From Mycolicibacterium litorale (lineage in GTDB: Bacteria > Actinomycetota > Actinomycetes > Mycobacteriales > Mycobacteriaceae), in assembly GCF_014218295.1 (NCBI RefSeq), contig NZ_AP023287.1, forward strand, positions 1,612,001-1,676,000: DNA of 64,000 nucleotides. Direction: 5' to 3'. A program made the translations under genes and the position numbers. Shown here in pieces: positions 23,899 to 35,173 of this stretch (the stretch's first letter is position 1; each line of letters begins with the position of its first letter). The notes under the pieces are model-generated. The model did not search any database. It was not told where the DNA came from and saw only the letters and a list, made by a program, of their open reading frames with translations.

Positions 23899-24891
23899 GT
23901 GCAGGTGATGACGGCGCTGTTCGGTCCCACGGATGCCATCAAACGCGCGCACGCACTGCGCGAAGCGGGCGCCGACGGCGTCTTCACGTTCGAGGGGCCG
24001 CACGACGTGTTCACCCCACTCACACTGGCCGCCACCGTCGGCGGACTGGATCTGATGACGAACGTGGCGATCGCGTTTCCGCGCAACCCGGTTCACCTGG
24101 CCCATCAGGCCATCGACCACCAGATCCTGTCCCGCGGACGGTTCACGCTCGGGTTGGGCACGCAGATCCGCACGCAGATCGAGAAACGGTTCGGCGCCGA
24201 CTTCGACCGCCCGGTCGCGCGGATGACGGAGCTGATCGCTGCCCTGCGGGCGATCTTCGCCACGTGGGAGACCGGGGAGCGGCTGGACTTCCGCGGCGAG
24301 TTCTACCGGCACACGCTGATGACACCGAACTTCACCCCGCGCGGCAACACATACGGGCCGCCCCCGATCTACGTCGGTGCCCTCGGGCCGCGGCTGACCC
24401 GGGCGACCGCCGAACACGCCGACGGACTGCTGGTGATGCCGTTCGGCACGAAGCGCTTCCTGCACGAGTCGACGATGTCGGCCGTCGCCGACGGGCTCGC
24501 GGCCGCGGGCCGGGACGCCGCGCAGTTCACCGTCGTCCCGGAGATCATCGTCTCCGTCGCCTCCGACCAGAACCCGGACCACGCCGCCACCCGCCAGTTG
24601 CTGGCGTTCTACGGTTCCACGCCCGCCTACCGTCCCGTACTCGATCTGCACGGGTGGGGCGACCTGCAACCCGAACTGCACGCGATGTCCAAGCAGGGCC
24701 GCTGGCAGGAGATGGCCGGGCTGATCCCCGACGACGTGCTGCACACGATCGCGGCCTGCGGCACCCCCGCGGAGATCGCCGCGCACATCCGCGACCGGGT
24801 GGCCGGAGTGGCCGACCGCATCTGCCTGTACCAGCCCCAGCCGATCGACGTGGATTCGTTGGCCCAGATCGTCGACGCGCTGCGGGGGTGA
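23899..24891 (+). CDS. LLM-class F420-dependent oxidoreductase
   Basis: A 330-residue luciferase-like TIM-barrel flavin/F420 enzyme. The N-terminal LREAGADGVFTFE, the LSRGRFTLGLGTQ strand and PPIYVGALGP are typical of the mycobacterial TIGR03617-like group. GTG 23899 is used; ATG 23908 lies 9 nt inside. It is divergent from the amine oxidase gene, with only 19 nt between starts. Probably a cytosolic F420H2-dependent reductase or dehydrogenase; the substrate is unknown. Confidence 0.82.
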   Translation: MQVMTALFGPTDAIKRAHALREAGADGVFTFEGPHDVFTPLTLAATVGGLDLMTNVAIAFPRNPVHLAHQAIDHQILSRGRFTLGLGTQIRTQIEKRFGADFDRPVARMTELIAALRAIFATWETGERLDFRGEFYRHTLMTPNFTPRGNTYGPPPIYVGALGPRLTRATAEHADGLLVMPFGTKRFLHESTMSAVADGLAAAGRDAAQFTVVPEIIVSVASDQNPDHAATRQLLAFYGSTPAYRPVLDLHGWGDLQPELHAMSKQGRWQEMAGLIPDDVLHTIAACGTPAEIAAHIRDRVAGVADRICLYQPQPIDVDSLAQIVDALRG

Positions 24892-24936
24892 GCCCTATGG
24901 TGGGGGTCGGTACGTAAGCGGACCAATGGAGGTTCC

Positions 24937-26418
24937 ATGAGCAGCGCCGATGCTGACCACACCGATGTCCTGATCATCGGTGCCGGGATATCCGGCATCG
25001 GCGCGGCCTATCGGATGCAGGAGAAGAATCCCGGCCTGACGTACACGATCCTCGAGCGGCGGGCCCGCATCGGCGGCACCTGGGACCTGTTCCGCTATCC
25101 CGGGATCCGCTCCGACAGTGACATCTTCACGTTGAGCTTCCCGTTCGAGCGGTGGACCCGCCCGGAGAACGTCGCCGACGGCGCCGACATCCGCGACTAC
25201 CTCACCGCGACCGCGCGCAAGCACGGCATCGACTCGCACATTCGATTCGACACCCGCGTGCTGGCGGCGGACTGGGATTCGGCCACCGACACCTGGACCG
25301 TGCACACCGAGCAGGAGGGCAGGCAGCGCACCTACCGCAGTCGGTTCCTGTTCTTCGGCACCGGCTACTACAACTACGACGAGCCCTACCGCCCGATCTT
25401 CCCCGGAATCGAGAAGTTCACCGGCGAGGTCGTACACCCTCAGCACTGGCCGGAATCGCTCGACTACGCGGGCAAGAACGTCGTGGTGATCGGCAGCGGT
25501 GCCACGGCGATCAGCATGATCCCGGCGCTGGCCCGCCAGGCCGGCCATGTCACGATGCTGCAGCGCTCGCCCACCTACGTGCTGTCCTCACCGCGGATCA
25601 ACCCGGTGGTGCAGGCCATCCGAAAGGTGTTCCCGGCGCGCATCGCCTTCCACCTCGTGCGGTTCTACAACTTGGCCTTCATCGTCTCCACCTATGCGCT
25701 GTCCCGGAAGGCGCCCCGCCTGGTGCGGCGGTTCATCCGCAATCAGGCCGCCAAGACGCTGCCCGAGGGCTATCCGGTCGATGTGCACTTCAACCCGCAC
25801 TACGACCCGTGGGACCAGCGAATGTGCCTCAGCCTCGACGACGACCTCTACACCGCGATCGCCGACGGCAGTGCCGAGGTCGTCACCGATCACATCGAGA
25901 CCTTCGACGAGCGCGGCGTCGTGCTGCGCTCGGGTGAGCGCATCGACGCCGACATCATCGTCACCGCCACGGGCCTGCAGTTGCAGGCGCTCGGCGGCGT
26001 GGCGCTCTCCATCGACGGTGCGGAGGTCAAACCGCAGGACAGGTTCGTCTTCAAGGAACACATGCTCGAAGACGTCCCGAACCTCGCCTGGTGCGTGGGC
26101 TACATCAACGCTTCGTGGACGCTGCGCGCCGACCTGACCGCGCGGGCGTTCGCGCGTCTGGTCGCGTTCATGGAGGAACACGGCTACACGCACGCCTACC
26201 CGCATCTCGGCGACAAGCCGATGGCCGAGAAACCGGCGTGGAACATCAACGCCGGCTATGTCCAGCGGGCACCGCACGCGCTGCCGAAGTCCGGTACCCA
26301 CCGGCCGTGGAACGTGCGGCACAACTACGTCCTCGATGCGATCGACCACCGGTTCGACCGCATCGAGGAGTCGATGGTGTTCGGTCGTGTGCCGGCCCAG
26401 CAGACGCAACCGGCCTGA
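24937..26418 (+). CDS. Flavin-containing Baeyer-Villiger monooxygenase, EthA-like
   Basis: A 493-residue FAD/NADPH monooxygenase. It has an N-terminal GAGISG (15-20), GGTWDLFRYPGIRSDSD, a second Rossmann motif GSGATA, and FFGTGYYNYDEPY. Several blocks, including HPQHWPE and the C-terminal GYINASWTLRADL, closely match EthA of M. tuberculosis, which oxidises ketones and activates ethionamide. ATG 24937 has GGAGG upstream. A TetR gene follows on the opposite strand, tail to tail, so it is not in the EthA-EthR head-to-head arrangement. Confidence 0.87.
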   Translation: MSSADADHTDVLIIGAGISGIGAAYRMQEKNPGLTYTILERRARIGGTWDLFRYPGIRSDSDIFTLSFPFERWTRPENVADGADIRDYLTATARKHGIDSHIRFDTRVLAADWDSATDTWTVHTEQEGRQRTYRSRFLFFGTGYYNYDEPYRPIFPGIEKFTGEVVHPQHWPESLDYAGKNVVVIGSGATAISMIPALARQAGHVTMLQRSPTYVLSSPRINPVVQAIRKVFPARIAFHLVRFYNLAFIVSTYALSRKAPRLVRRFIRNQAAKTLPEGYPVDVHFNPHYDPWDQRMCLSLDDDLYTAIADGSAEVVTDHIETFDERGVVLRSGERIDADIIVTATGLQLQALGGVALSIDGAEVKPQDRFVFKEHMLEDVPNLAWCVGYINASWTLRADLTARAFARLVAFMEEHGYTHAYPHLGDKPMAEKPAWNINAGYVQRAPHALPKSGTHRPWNVRHNYVLDAIDHRFDRIEESMVFGRVPAQQTQPA

Positions 26419-26429
26419 CGGGCGCACGC

Positions 26430-26993
26430 TCAGGCCGAGGCCAACAGCAGCCGAGCGATCCGGCGGGCACGTCCGACCGGATCCGCCTCCAGCCCGACTG
26501 CCAGCGCGCTGAGCATGCCGTCGTAGACGAGCGCGATATCGCGCGCCGTCCGGTCGGCATCGGTGACACCCGCGGCGGCCACCTCACGGGCCAACCGCGC
26601 GACGACGTGGCGTTTGTGGTCCGCGACCGTGGTCAGTCCTGGGTGGTCCGGCGGGAGCTGGGTGGCGGCGGCGACGTGTGCGCAACCGCGCGACAGTGAC
26701 GTGGCCGAGGACCACCGCTCGACGGCGGTGAAGATCGCCAGTATTCGCTTCTCCGGCTCGGTCTCGGCGGCGATGCACGACTCCCACAGCTCGCGCCAGC
26801 GGAGGTCGCGGTCGGCGAGGTAGGCGGCGACGAGGTCGTCCTTGCCGCCGAAGTTCTTGTACAGCGAACCGGTGGCGACACCGGCCCTCTCGATCACCGC
26901 GTCCACACCCGTGCCCGAGATGCCGCGTTCGTAGAACAGCTCGTCGGCGGCCTGCAGCAACCGGAGGCGGGCGGGTTGCCGATGGACGGGCAC
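26430..26993 (-). CDS. TetR-family regulator
   Basis: A 187-residue TetR protein. The helix-turn-helix region (about residues 14-55) contains ERGISGTGVDAVIERAGVA and LYKNFGGKDDLV. GTG 26993 is the likely start. The gene is divergent from an MFS transporter gene, with 18 nt between starts, and an inverted repeat lies in that gap. It probably represses the transporter and itself. Confidence 0.8.
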   Translation of the reverse strand: MPVHRQPARLRLLQAADELFYERGISGTGVDAVIERAGVATGSLYKNFGGKDDLVAAYLADRDLRWRELWESCIAAETEPEKRILAIFTAVERWSSATSLSRGCAHVAAATQLPPDHPGLTTVADHKRHVVARLAREVAAAGVTDADRTARDIALVYDGMLSALAVGLEADPVGRARRIARLLLASA

Positions 26994-27007
26994 CGTGCCA
27001 TCGTAGC

Positions 27008-27028
27008 TAGAATGCAACGATCGTTCTA
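27008..27028. promoter_or_regulatory. Candidate TetR operator between tetR and the MFS gene
   Basis: The inverted repeat TAGAA-N11-TTCTA (27008-27012 and 27024-27028) overlaps the ATG of the MFS gene. It also contains the 10-bp palindrome AACGATCGTT (27016-27025). Position and symmetry suit a TetR dimer; binding is inferred. Confidence 0.45.
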
Positions 27029-28160
27029 CTTCGTGGTGGGGGCGGGCGCCTGCCTGATCGGGTGCTGCTACGGATTCGCCCGGTTCGCCTACGGGCTGTT
27101 CTCGCCGGTGTTCACCGACACCTTCGGCTTGACGTCCGCGGTGTTCGGTCTGATCGGCGCCGGAAGCTACGCCGGATACTGCGCCGCGATCGCCGTCAGC
27201 ATCGTGCTGACCGAACGGGTCGGTCCGCGTCCGGTTGCCATCACGGCCGGAGTCGTTGCCACCGTGGGTATCTCGATCGTGGCGGTCGCACCGTCCACGC
27301 CGATCCTGGCAATCGGTGTCCTGGTCGGCGGATGCAGCACGGGGATCGCCTCGCCGCCGCTGGCGGCCGCGGTCACACAGCTCATGCGCGGCGCCGTGGC
27401 CGACCGGGCACAGACGATCGTGAACGCCGGCACCGGTATCGGTGTCGTGGTGTCCGGTCCGATCTCGCTGCTGCTGTTCGGGCACTGGCGGCTCGCATGG
27501 GCGCTGTTCGCGGTGATCACCGCGGCGGTGACGGTGTGGACGGCCTTCGCCGTGCCGCCCGCCGCGGGACCCGGTGATGCCGGCCCTCGGGAGAAGACCC
27601 TGCGGCCCGGAGCTTTCGGACTGGTCGCGGCGTCACTGGCCGCCGGGGTCGCCAGCATCGCGGTATGGAATTTCGGCAGAAGCGTGATCACCACCGTCGG
27701 CGGTGCCGGGCCGATCCTGTCCTCTGCCGCGTGGACGGTGCTGGGGGCCGCCGGTATCGCCGGAGCGTTCGGTGGTGTCCTCGTGGAACGGATCGGCCTG
27801 CGGCCGGCGTGGGTCCTCACCACGGTCGCGATGGCGGCCGCGACGCTGGCGCTGGCCGTCGGACCGGCCCACCGCCTGGTGATCCTGACGGCACCGGGTG
27901 TCTTCGGCGCGGCGTACGTGGCGATGTCGGGCCTGCTGCTGCTGTGGAGCGTTCGGGTCTACCCCGACCGGACGGCGTTCGGGGTGGGGCTGAGTTTCTT
28001 CATGCTCGCGGTCGGGCAGGCGCTGGGCGCGCCCGCCGTCGGCGCGCTGATCGACTCCGCCGGTACCGCAACGGCGTTCGGGGCGTGCACGGCCGTGGGC
28101 CTGCTCGCGCTCCTGTTGCGGCCGGCCGCTGAAGCGGCACCCGTCAGGGTGCCAGCGTGA
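27012..28160 (+). CDS. MFS transporter
   Basis: A 382-residue inner-membrane protein with about 12 hydrophobic segments in two halves separated by a hydrophilic loop near PGDAGPREKTLRPG. The cytoplasmic loop 2-3 motif is weak (TERVGPRPV). ATG 27012 lies inside the candidate TetR operator. The last 17 nt overlap the 3' end of the gene at 28144. Probably an efflux or uptake carrier under the adjacent TetR; the substrate is unknown. Confidence 0.8.
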   Translation: MQRSFYFVVGAGACLIGCCYGFARFAYGLFSPVFTDTFGLTSAVFGLIGAGSYAGYCAAIAVSIVLTERVGPRPVAITAGVVATVGISIVAVAPSTPILAIGVLVGGCSTGIASPPLAAAVTQLMRGAVADRAQTIVNAGTGIGVVVSGPISLLLFGHWRLAWALFAVITAAVTVWTAFAVPPAAGPGDAGPREKTLRPGAFGLVAASLAAGVASIAVWNFGRSVITTVGGAGPILSSAAWTVLGAAGIAGAFGGVLVERIGLRPAWVLTTVAMAAATLALAVGPAHRLVILTAPGVFGAAYVAMSGLLLLWSVRVYPDRTAFGVGLSFFMLAVGQALGAPAVGALIDSAGTATAFGACTAVGLLALLLRPAAEAAPVRVPA

Positions 28161-29282
28161 ACCAGTCGGCGAAACCCGACGGGTCGTGGCGGCCCAGCGC
28201 GCCGTGCTCGAACAGCCCCCACCCCTCGACGGTGCGGCCCTCGACGGAGCACGTCGCCCGCCCGACGTGGTCGATCACACCGAACATGGCTCGCCCGGAC
28301 ACCGAGGGATCGCTCAGGTCGTAGTCGAGCCGTTCGGTGAACTTCTCGCCCTTCCACACGCCGTGCACCCAGTCGGAGTCGCCGCCGTAGCCGCCCCCGA
28401 TGTGGATGGGCACGGGCAGCTTGGACTCGACGTCGAACACGAGCGGGGTGCCGTCGCCGGCGGTGGCTTCGATGGTGGCGCCGTGTGGGATTCGGGTCCC
28501 GGAGGTGTAGTGGATCTTCACCCTCGGCCACCCCAGTTGCTCGACGCGGCCGTCACGCCACACCCGGGTGCAGTCGTTGAGCGAGCGGAAACCGGTCGGG
28601 TCCTCCTGGATGATCAACACGATCGCGAAGTCCTCGAACGCCATCGGGACGTAGAGCCACCACATGCCCTCGAACGGCGGATCGGCCGGCCGCCCGGCCG
28701 GTTCTGCTTCGCCGATCGGGCGGATGCCCCAGGACCGGTCCCGTGACCCGATCCAGGTGTCGGGGTCGACCGCGATCTCCTCGCCGTCGAGAGCGATCAC
28801 CCCCTGCCACGTGCCGACTTGAGCGAAGCGCTGGGCGTCGAGCGTGACCCGGTTGCCGGTGCGCATGATGTGGGGTTGCTCCTGCACGACGTCGAACAGA
28901 CCCTCCCACGTGAGATCGACTGCCACACCGTTCGTCTCGTCCATGACGATGCGGAGCTTGCGCAGCGGTTCGCTGACCTCGACACGGTAGTTGCCGACGT
29001 GCTGGTTGAGCCGGTCCTGGTCGATACCGTCGGACAGGTGCACCGCGGTATGGGTGTCACCGAGCAGTCCTCGCTGGCCGCCGCCGCGCCGCGAAACCAG
29101 GACGAAGGCGTCCTTCACACCGAGGTTGGGGTAGTACCCGATCCCGGTGATCACGAAGATGTCGCCGGTGCGGTCGTGGGCGTTGAAGTACGAGCGGTCG
29201 TAGAAGTTGCGGTCCGAGGAGCCCGGCCACGCGATCGGCTGCGGGATCTGGTGGACCGGGAATTCGTCCATGGGACCGAGCA

Positions 29283-29283
<1 letters not shown>
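28144..29283 (-). CDS. Hypothetical protein, AttH/CrtC-like lipocalin fold suspected
   Basis: A 379-residue soluble, beta-rich protein with no signal peptide. Features include the N-terminal VHQIPQPIAWPGSSDRNFYD, SRDRSWGIRPIG in the middle, and repeated Trp/Gly strands, reminiscent of AttH/CrtC-like tandem-lipocalin proteins. The call is tentative. ATG 29283 overlaps the TGA of the upstream phosphotransferase gene by one base; ATG 29271 is also possible. It forms a two-gene unit with that kinase-fold protein, so the two probably act on the same, perhaps lipidic, substrate. Confidence 0.6.
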
Positions 29284-31094
<1,811 letters not shown>

Positions 31095-31098
31095 AGGG

Positions 31099-31785
31099 GT
31101 GACGCTGCAACCGTTTCCCACCGACTGGCACACCGCGCTGGTCCTGGTTCCGCATCCCGACGATCCCGAGTACGGCATCGGTGCCGCCGTGGCGAAATGG
31201 ACGTCGGAAGGCCGCCGCGTGCACTATGCGCTGGCCTCCCGCGGTGAGGCCGGCATCGCCGGGCTGGCGCCGCAGGTCGCCGGGCCGTTGCGTGAGCGCG
31301 AGCAGATCCGGTCGGCGGCTGTCGTCGGAGTCCGGGACGTGGTGTTCTGGGATTTCCCGGACAGCCGCATCCGCGACACTCCGGCGCTTCGCGCCCGAAT
31401 CGTCGACACCATCGAGTCGGTGGCCCCCGACATCGTCATCACCATCTTCAGCGGCCCGGAGTGGGCGCCCGGCGAACCGAATCAGCGCGACCACATCGAG
31501 TTCGCCACCGCCGTCACCGCCGCCTATGACGCGCTGGTGGAGCCGCCGCGCTGGCTGTTCGAGAACGGCCCGGACGGCACCCACGGCGAGGTGGTCGAGG
31601 GCTTCGTCGACGTCGCGGTGGAATCGCTGGCCGCTCACGAGCGTTACCTCGAAGTGCTCGATCCCGAGACGCCGGTCCTCGAGCAGGCGCGCCGCCAGGT
31701 GGAACAGACCACCGCCGGTCGTCCCGAGTTCGGTGGCCGCCCGACCGTGGAATTCATCCTCACCCGCAGCAGGAGTACGCCGTGA
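31099..31785 (+). CDS. PIG-L family deacetylase
   Basis: A 228-residue zinc-dependent deacetylase of the PIG-L/MshB fold. The metal motif PHPDD is at residues 18-22 with a further QRDH (in PNQRDHIEF). The substrate is probably an N-acetylated glycoside or amino sugar. GTG 31099 directly follows GAAGGG; GTG 31081 would overlap the tetR stop. Its stop overlaps the ABC ATPase start (GTGA), forming a unit with the ATPase and the esterase at 32598. Confidence 0.75.
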   Translation: MTLQPFPTDWHTALVLVPHPDDPEYGIGAAVAKWTSEGRRVHYALASRGEAGIAGLAPQVAGPLREREQIRSAAVVGVRDVVFWDFPDSRIRDTPALRARIVDTIESVAPDIVITIFSGPEWAPGEPNQRDHIEFATAVTAAYDALVEPPRWLFENGPDGTHGEVVEGFVDVAVESLAAHERYLEVLDPETPVLEQARRQVEQTTAGRPEFGGRPTVEFILTRSRSTP

Positions 31786-32588
31786 CCCAGACCGTCTTGC
31801 GCGCCGAAGCGATCGGCGTCGTCCGCGGCGGACGGCATCTGCTCGCCGACGTGTCGGTGACCATCGAAGCCGGTCAGAGCTGGGTGGTGCTCGGACCCAA
31901 CGGCGCCGGAAAGAGCACGCTGCTCAGCCTGTTCGGCGCTGTCGCCCATCCCACCAGCGGAACGGTCCACGTGCTCGGACATCAGCTGGGCCGGGTGGAC
32001 ATGCGGGAGCTGCGCACCCACATCGGCCACGTCAACCCCCGTCACCGCGTCGATGCGCCGCTGACCGCGCGCGACGTGGTGCTGACCGGTCTCACCAACA
32101 CCCCGGAGTTCGTGCCACGCTGGTCGCCGAAGGTCGAGCAGATCCGGCGCGCAGACGACCTGATCGCCTCACTGGGCCTCGCCGACCGCGCAGGCGCGCC
32201 GTGGCAGGTGATGTCGCAAGGGGAGCGCGGCCGCACCCTGATCGCCCGCGCATTGATCGGCGAGCCGCATCTGCTCATCCTCGACGAACCCGCCACCGGT
32301 CTGGATCTGGCTGCGCGCGAACAACTCCTGGCCGCCATGGACGGGTTGCGCCGCTCGGACCCGCAGCTGGCGACCGTACTCGTCACCCACCACATCGAGG
32401 AGATCCCGGCGACGACGTCGCATGCGCTGCTGCTGCGCGACGGGCGTATCGTCGCCAAGGGCCCGGCGGCCGCGGTGCTCACCTCCGAGGCGATCAGCGC
32501 CTGTTTCGACCACCCGATCAGCATCGTGGGCAACAACGGCCGCTGGTTCGCCCAAGCCGTGCCGCACCTGGAGACCCGAGCCGGCTGA
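31782..32588 (+). CDS. Orphan ABC transporter ATP-binding protein
   Basis: A 268-residue ABC ATPase with Walker A GPNGAGKST (38-46), Walker B LLILDEP, D-loop ATGLD and H-loop VTHH. The signature reads MSQGERGR instead of LSGGQ. No permease or binding-protein gene lies nearby, so it may serve distant membrane partners or be a soluble YlmA/ModF-like ATPase. GTG 31782 overlaps the PIG-L stop. Confidence 0.82.
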   Translation: MTQTVLRAEAIGVVRGGRHLLADVSVTIEAGQSWVVLGPNGAGKSTLLSLFGAVAHPTSGTVHVLGHQLGRVDMRELRTHIGHVNPRHRVDAPLTARDVVLTGLTNTPEFVPRWSPKVEQIRRADDLIASLGLADRAGAPWQVMSQGERGRTLIARALIGEPHLLILDEPATGLDLAAREQLLAAMDGLRRSDPQLATVLVTHHIEEIPATTSHALLLRDGRIVAKGPAAAVLTSEAISACFDHPISIVGNNGRWFAQAVPHLETRAG

Positions 32589-32597
32589 GGTGCAGCG

Positions 32598-33485
32598 ATG
32601 TCCTGGCAGATGACCCTGGCGGCCGCCTACCTGCGTCTGCGACGCAGGCCCGGGTATGCGAGCGCAGAGAATGCGAGGACGCGCCTCGCCGCGCCGAAGA
32701 GCAGTTCCCGTCCGCCGCGTGCACTGTTCCGGCGCTGCGGAGTGTCTCATGCGCGGGTTGCCGGTGCCGACGTGTACATGGTCACGCCGGTCGCCAGAAT
32801 CGCTGCGCGGAGGGGTGTTTCGTTGATCTATCTGCACGGGGGAGCGTATGTGGGGGAGATCCAGAAGCAGCACTGGGATCTGATCGCCGACCTGGCGGAC
32901 GGAGTCGGTGTGCGGGTGATTGTCCCCCTCTACGGGCTGGCCCCGGATCACCATGTCGACGAGGCCCTCGCGCTGCTGCGTGAGGTGATGACCCGATGCG
33001 CGGCAGACGGGGATACCTACCTCGTCGGCGACTCCGCCGGCGGAGGACTGGCGGTCGCGGCCACCCGCTCGTGGATCGACGCGGCAGGGAAGCCGCCCGT
33101 CGGGCTGTCGCTGATCGCGCCGTGGCTCGACATCGCGCTCGACAACCCGGGAATCGACGTCGTCGAACCCTCCGATCCGTGGCTCACCCGGGTCGGGCTG
33201 CGGATCTGCGGGCGGTCATGGGCCGGCGAGGTGCCGCCCGACGATTACCGGGTCAGCCCGATCCACGCCGCGTTCGACGACTTCCCACCCGTCGACCTCT
33301 ACGTCGGTGACCGCGACATCACCGTCGCGGACTGCCGCCTGCTGCGCCACCGGATGCCGGCCGGGCGACTGCGCTACCACGAGGAACCGGGAGCGGTACA
33401 CGTCTACCCGCTGTTGCCGGTGCCGGAGGGTCGAGCGGCCCGCACCGAGTTGATCTCTCACATCAGGTCGACGCTGCGCGCGTGA
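32598..33485 (+). CDS. HSL-family alpha/beta hydrolase (esterase)
   Basis: A 295-residue hormone-sensitive-lipase-type esterase. The oxyanion motif HGGAY is at 80-84, and the nucleophile is S146 in GDSAGGG. The acid is probably the aspartate in YVGDRDITV and the base the histidine in GAVHVYPL. ATG 32598 has GAGGTG upstream. It lies 9 nt after the ATPase stop in the same operon. It probably hydrolyses a short or medium acyl ester. Confidence 0.83.
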   Translation: MSWQMTLAAAYLRLRRRPGYASAENARTRLAAPKSSSRPPRALFRRCGVSHARVAGADVYMVTPVARIAARRGVSLIYLHGGAYVGEIQKQHWDLIADLADGVGVRVIVPLYGLAPDHHVDEALALLREVMTRCAADGDTYLVGDSAGGGLAVAATRSWIDAAGKPPVGLSLIAPWLDIALDNPGIDVVEPSDPWLTRVGLRICGRSWAGEVPPDDYRVSPIHAAFDDFPPVDLYVGDRDITVADCRLLRHRMPAGRLRYHEEPGAVHVYPLLPVPEGRAARTELISHIRSTLRA

Positions 33486-33488
33486 AAC

Positions 33489-34349
33489 TCACCGCTCCAG
33501 CGCGGCGATCTGCTGCAGAAATGCCCGCGCGGGCGGCGACGCGCTCGCCGAGACGGCCACACCGAGGTGGCGGACCGTCCGCGGTGTCAGCGGACGCACC
33601 ACCACTCCGCTGGGCAGCTCGGGCAGCCCGGCGCTGGGCAGGATGCTCACGCCGAGGCCCGCGTGCACCATCTGCAGTACCGCCGACATGTTGCGAGCTT
33701 CGAAGGCGATGTCGAAGTCGACGCCGACCCGTCGCGCCACGGGCATGAAGACCTCGGCGCATCCACCGGTCGAGAGGATGAACGGCTCCTTGGCCAGTTC
33801 GGCGTAGTCGACCTCGCGCCATCCGGCCAGCCGGTTGTCGGCCGGCAGTACGGCCACCATGTCCTGCTCGCCGAGCACCGCCGAGTCGAGCCCTTTGACG
33901 GGCAGACTCACGACACCGGCTTCGGCGGCACCCTGATCCAGCCAGTCGCGCACCTCCTGCTCACTGCCCTCGAGGAGCCGGACCGTCACGGCCGGATGCT
34001 GATCGGTGAAGCGGCGCAGCTCAGAGGCGACGAGCCGGGTGGTGACACTCGGCAGGCTGGCCAGACTCAGCGTCCCCGTCACCTCGCCGGCCATGGCCGC
34101 CGCCTCCGTGCGCAGCAACGTCAAGTGGCGCAACGCCTCCCGTGCATGCGGCAGCGCGCGGACCCCCGCCTCGGTCAGCGACGGATGACCACCGCCGCGA
34201 ACAAGCAGCGTCAAGCCCAGTTCCCGCTCGAGCGCGGCCACCGCGCGGCTCACCGCAGGTTGCGGCATCCCGAGCCGGAGACCGGCCGCGGTGAAGCCAC
34301 CCTCGTCGACGACCGTCACGAACGACTTCAGTTGCAGCGACGTCGGCAT
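33489..34349 (-). CDS. LysR-family transcriptional regulator
   Basis: A 286-residue LTTR. The N-terminal helix-turn-helix region spans about residues 15-40 (GGFTAAGLRLGMPQPAVSRA), followed by the substrate-binding-like effector domain. ATG 34349 has GGAGGAG 6 nt upstream. It is divergent from the SDR/LLM unit, and an inverted repeat in the shared promoter is its likely target. Confidence 0.85.
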   Translation of the reverse strand: MPTSLQLKSFVTVVDEGGFTAAGLRLGMPQPAVSRAVAALERELGLTLLVRGGGHPSLTEAGVRALPHAREALRHLTLLRTEAAAMAGEVTGTLSLASLPSVTTRLVASELRRFTDQHPAVTVRLLEGSEQEVRDWLDQGAAEAGVVSLPVKGLDSAVLGEQDMVAVLPADNRLAGWREVDYAELAKEPFILSTGGCAEVFMPVARRVGVDFDIAFEARNMSAVLQMVHAGLGVSILPSAGLPELPSGVVVRPLTPRTVRHLGVAVSASASPPARAFLQQIAALER

Positions 34350-34375
34350 CGGCACTCCTCCCATGCGGTGAGTGA

Positions 34376-34401
34376 CATACCTGTATATCGGCGACGGTAT
34401 G
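34376..34401. promoter_or_regulatory. Candidate LysR-binding inverted repeat
   Basis: CATACC (34376-34381) and GGTATG (34396-34401) form a perfect 6-bp inverted repeat spaced by 14 nt, between the lysR and SDR starts. The geometry is typical of an LTTR recognition site. Binding is inferred. Confidence 0.45.
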
Positions 34402-34462
34402 CGATTTAGTCCCGCCGGAGCGTTGAGGTGAGTGCCAACCACGATTCACCAAGGAGGACACC

Positions 34463-35173
34463 ATGTCACCACGACGAGTTCTGATCACCGGCGCGTCGAA
34501 AGGGATCGGGCGTGCCGTCGCCGACCGGGTGGCCGCGGCGGGCAACATCCCGGTCGGTCTGGCACGCACCAGACCCGCCACCTTCCCGGGCGAGTTCCAC
34601 GAGGTCGACCTCGCCGACCGTGCGGCCACCGCCGACGTCCTCGCCGCGGTGATCGAGTCGGGGCCGCTCGATGCCGTGGTCAACAACGTCGGGTTCGTGC
34701 GGTTCGGCCGGATCGGGTCGATCGATCTGGATCACCTGTTCGACACCTACGACCTCAACGTGCGCGTCGCCGTGCAGGTCGTGCAGGCGGCGCTGCCCGG
34801 AATGCTGGCCACGGGATGGGGCCGCATCGTCAACGTCACCAGCCTGACGACCCTCGGCACGCCGGAACGCACACCGTACGCGGCGGCCAAGGCGGCACTG
34901 GAGGCATGCACCCGGATCTGGGCGGCGGAGCTGGCCGGAACCGGCATCACGGTGAACGCCGTCGCGCCGGGGCCCACCGAGACAGCGATGTACCGGGAGC
35001 GCAGCCCGATCGGCTCCGAGCGCGAAATCCGTTTCCTGCAGAGCATTCCGCTCGGCCGCGTCGGGGAACCCCGAGAGATCGCCCACGCCATCAGCGCCCT
35101 GCTCGACGAGGACGCCGGTTACATCACCGGCCAGGTCATCCGGGTCGACGGCGGGGGGAGCCTGGCGGCATGA
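34463..35173 (+). CDS. Short-chain dehydrogenase/reductase
   Basis: A 236-residue classical SDR with TGASKGIG (9-16), NNVG, and a catalytic S127, Y139, K143 set. The C-terminal GYITGQVIRVDGG is typical of FabG-like members. ATG 34463 has AAGGAGG upstream. The stop overlaps the next gene (ATGA). It probably oxidises or reduces an alcohol/ketone pair with NAD(P), under the divergent LysR. Confidence 0.85.
   Translation: MSPRRVLITGASKGIGRAVADRVAAAGNIPVGLARTRPATFPGEFHEVDLADRAATADVLAAVIESGPLDAVVNNVGFVRFGRIGSIDLDHLFDTYDLNVRVAVQVVQAALPGMLATGWGRIVNVTSLTTLGTPERTPYAAAKAALEACTRIWAAELAGTGITVNAVAPGPTETAMYRERSPIGSEREIRFLQSIPLGRVGEPREIAHAISALLDEDAGYITGQVIRVDGGGSLAA

Noticed and set aside
24937..26993. EthA-EthR-type divergent pair
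   Set aside because: The TetR gene is tail-to-tail with the monooxygenase and head-to-head with an MFS gene, so its likely target is the transporter.
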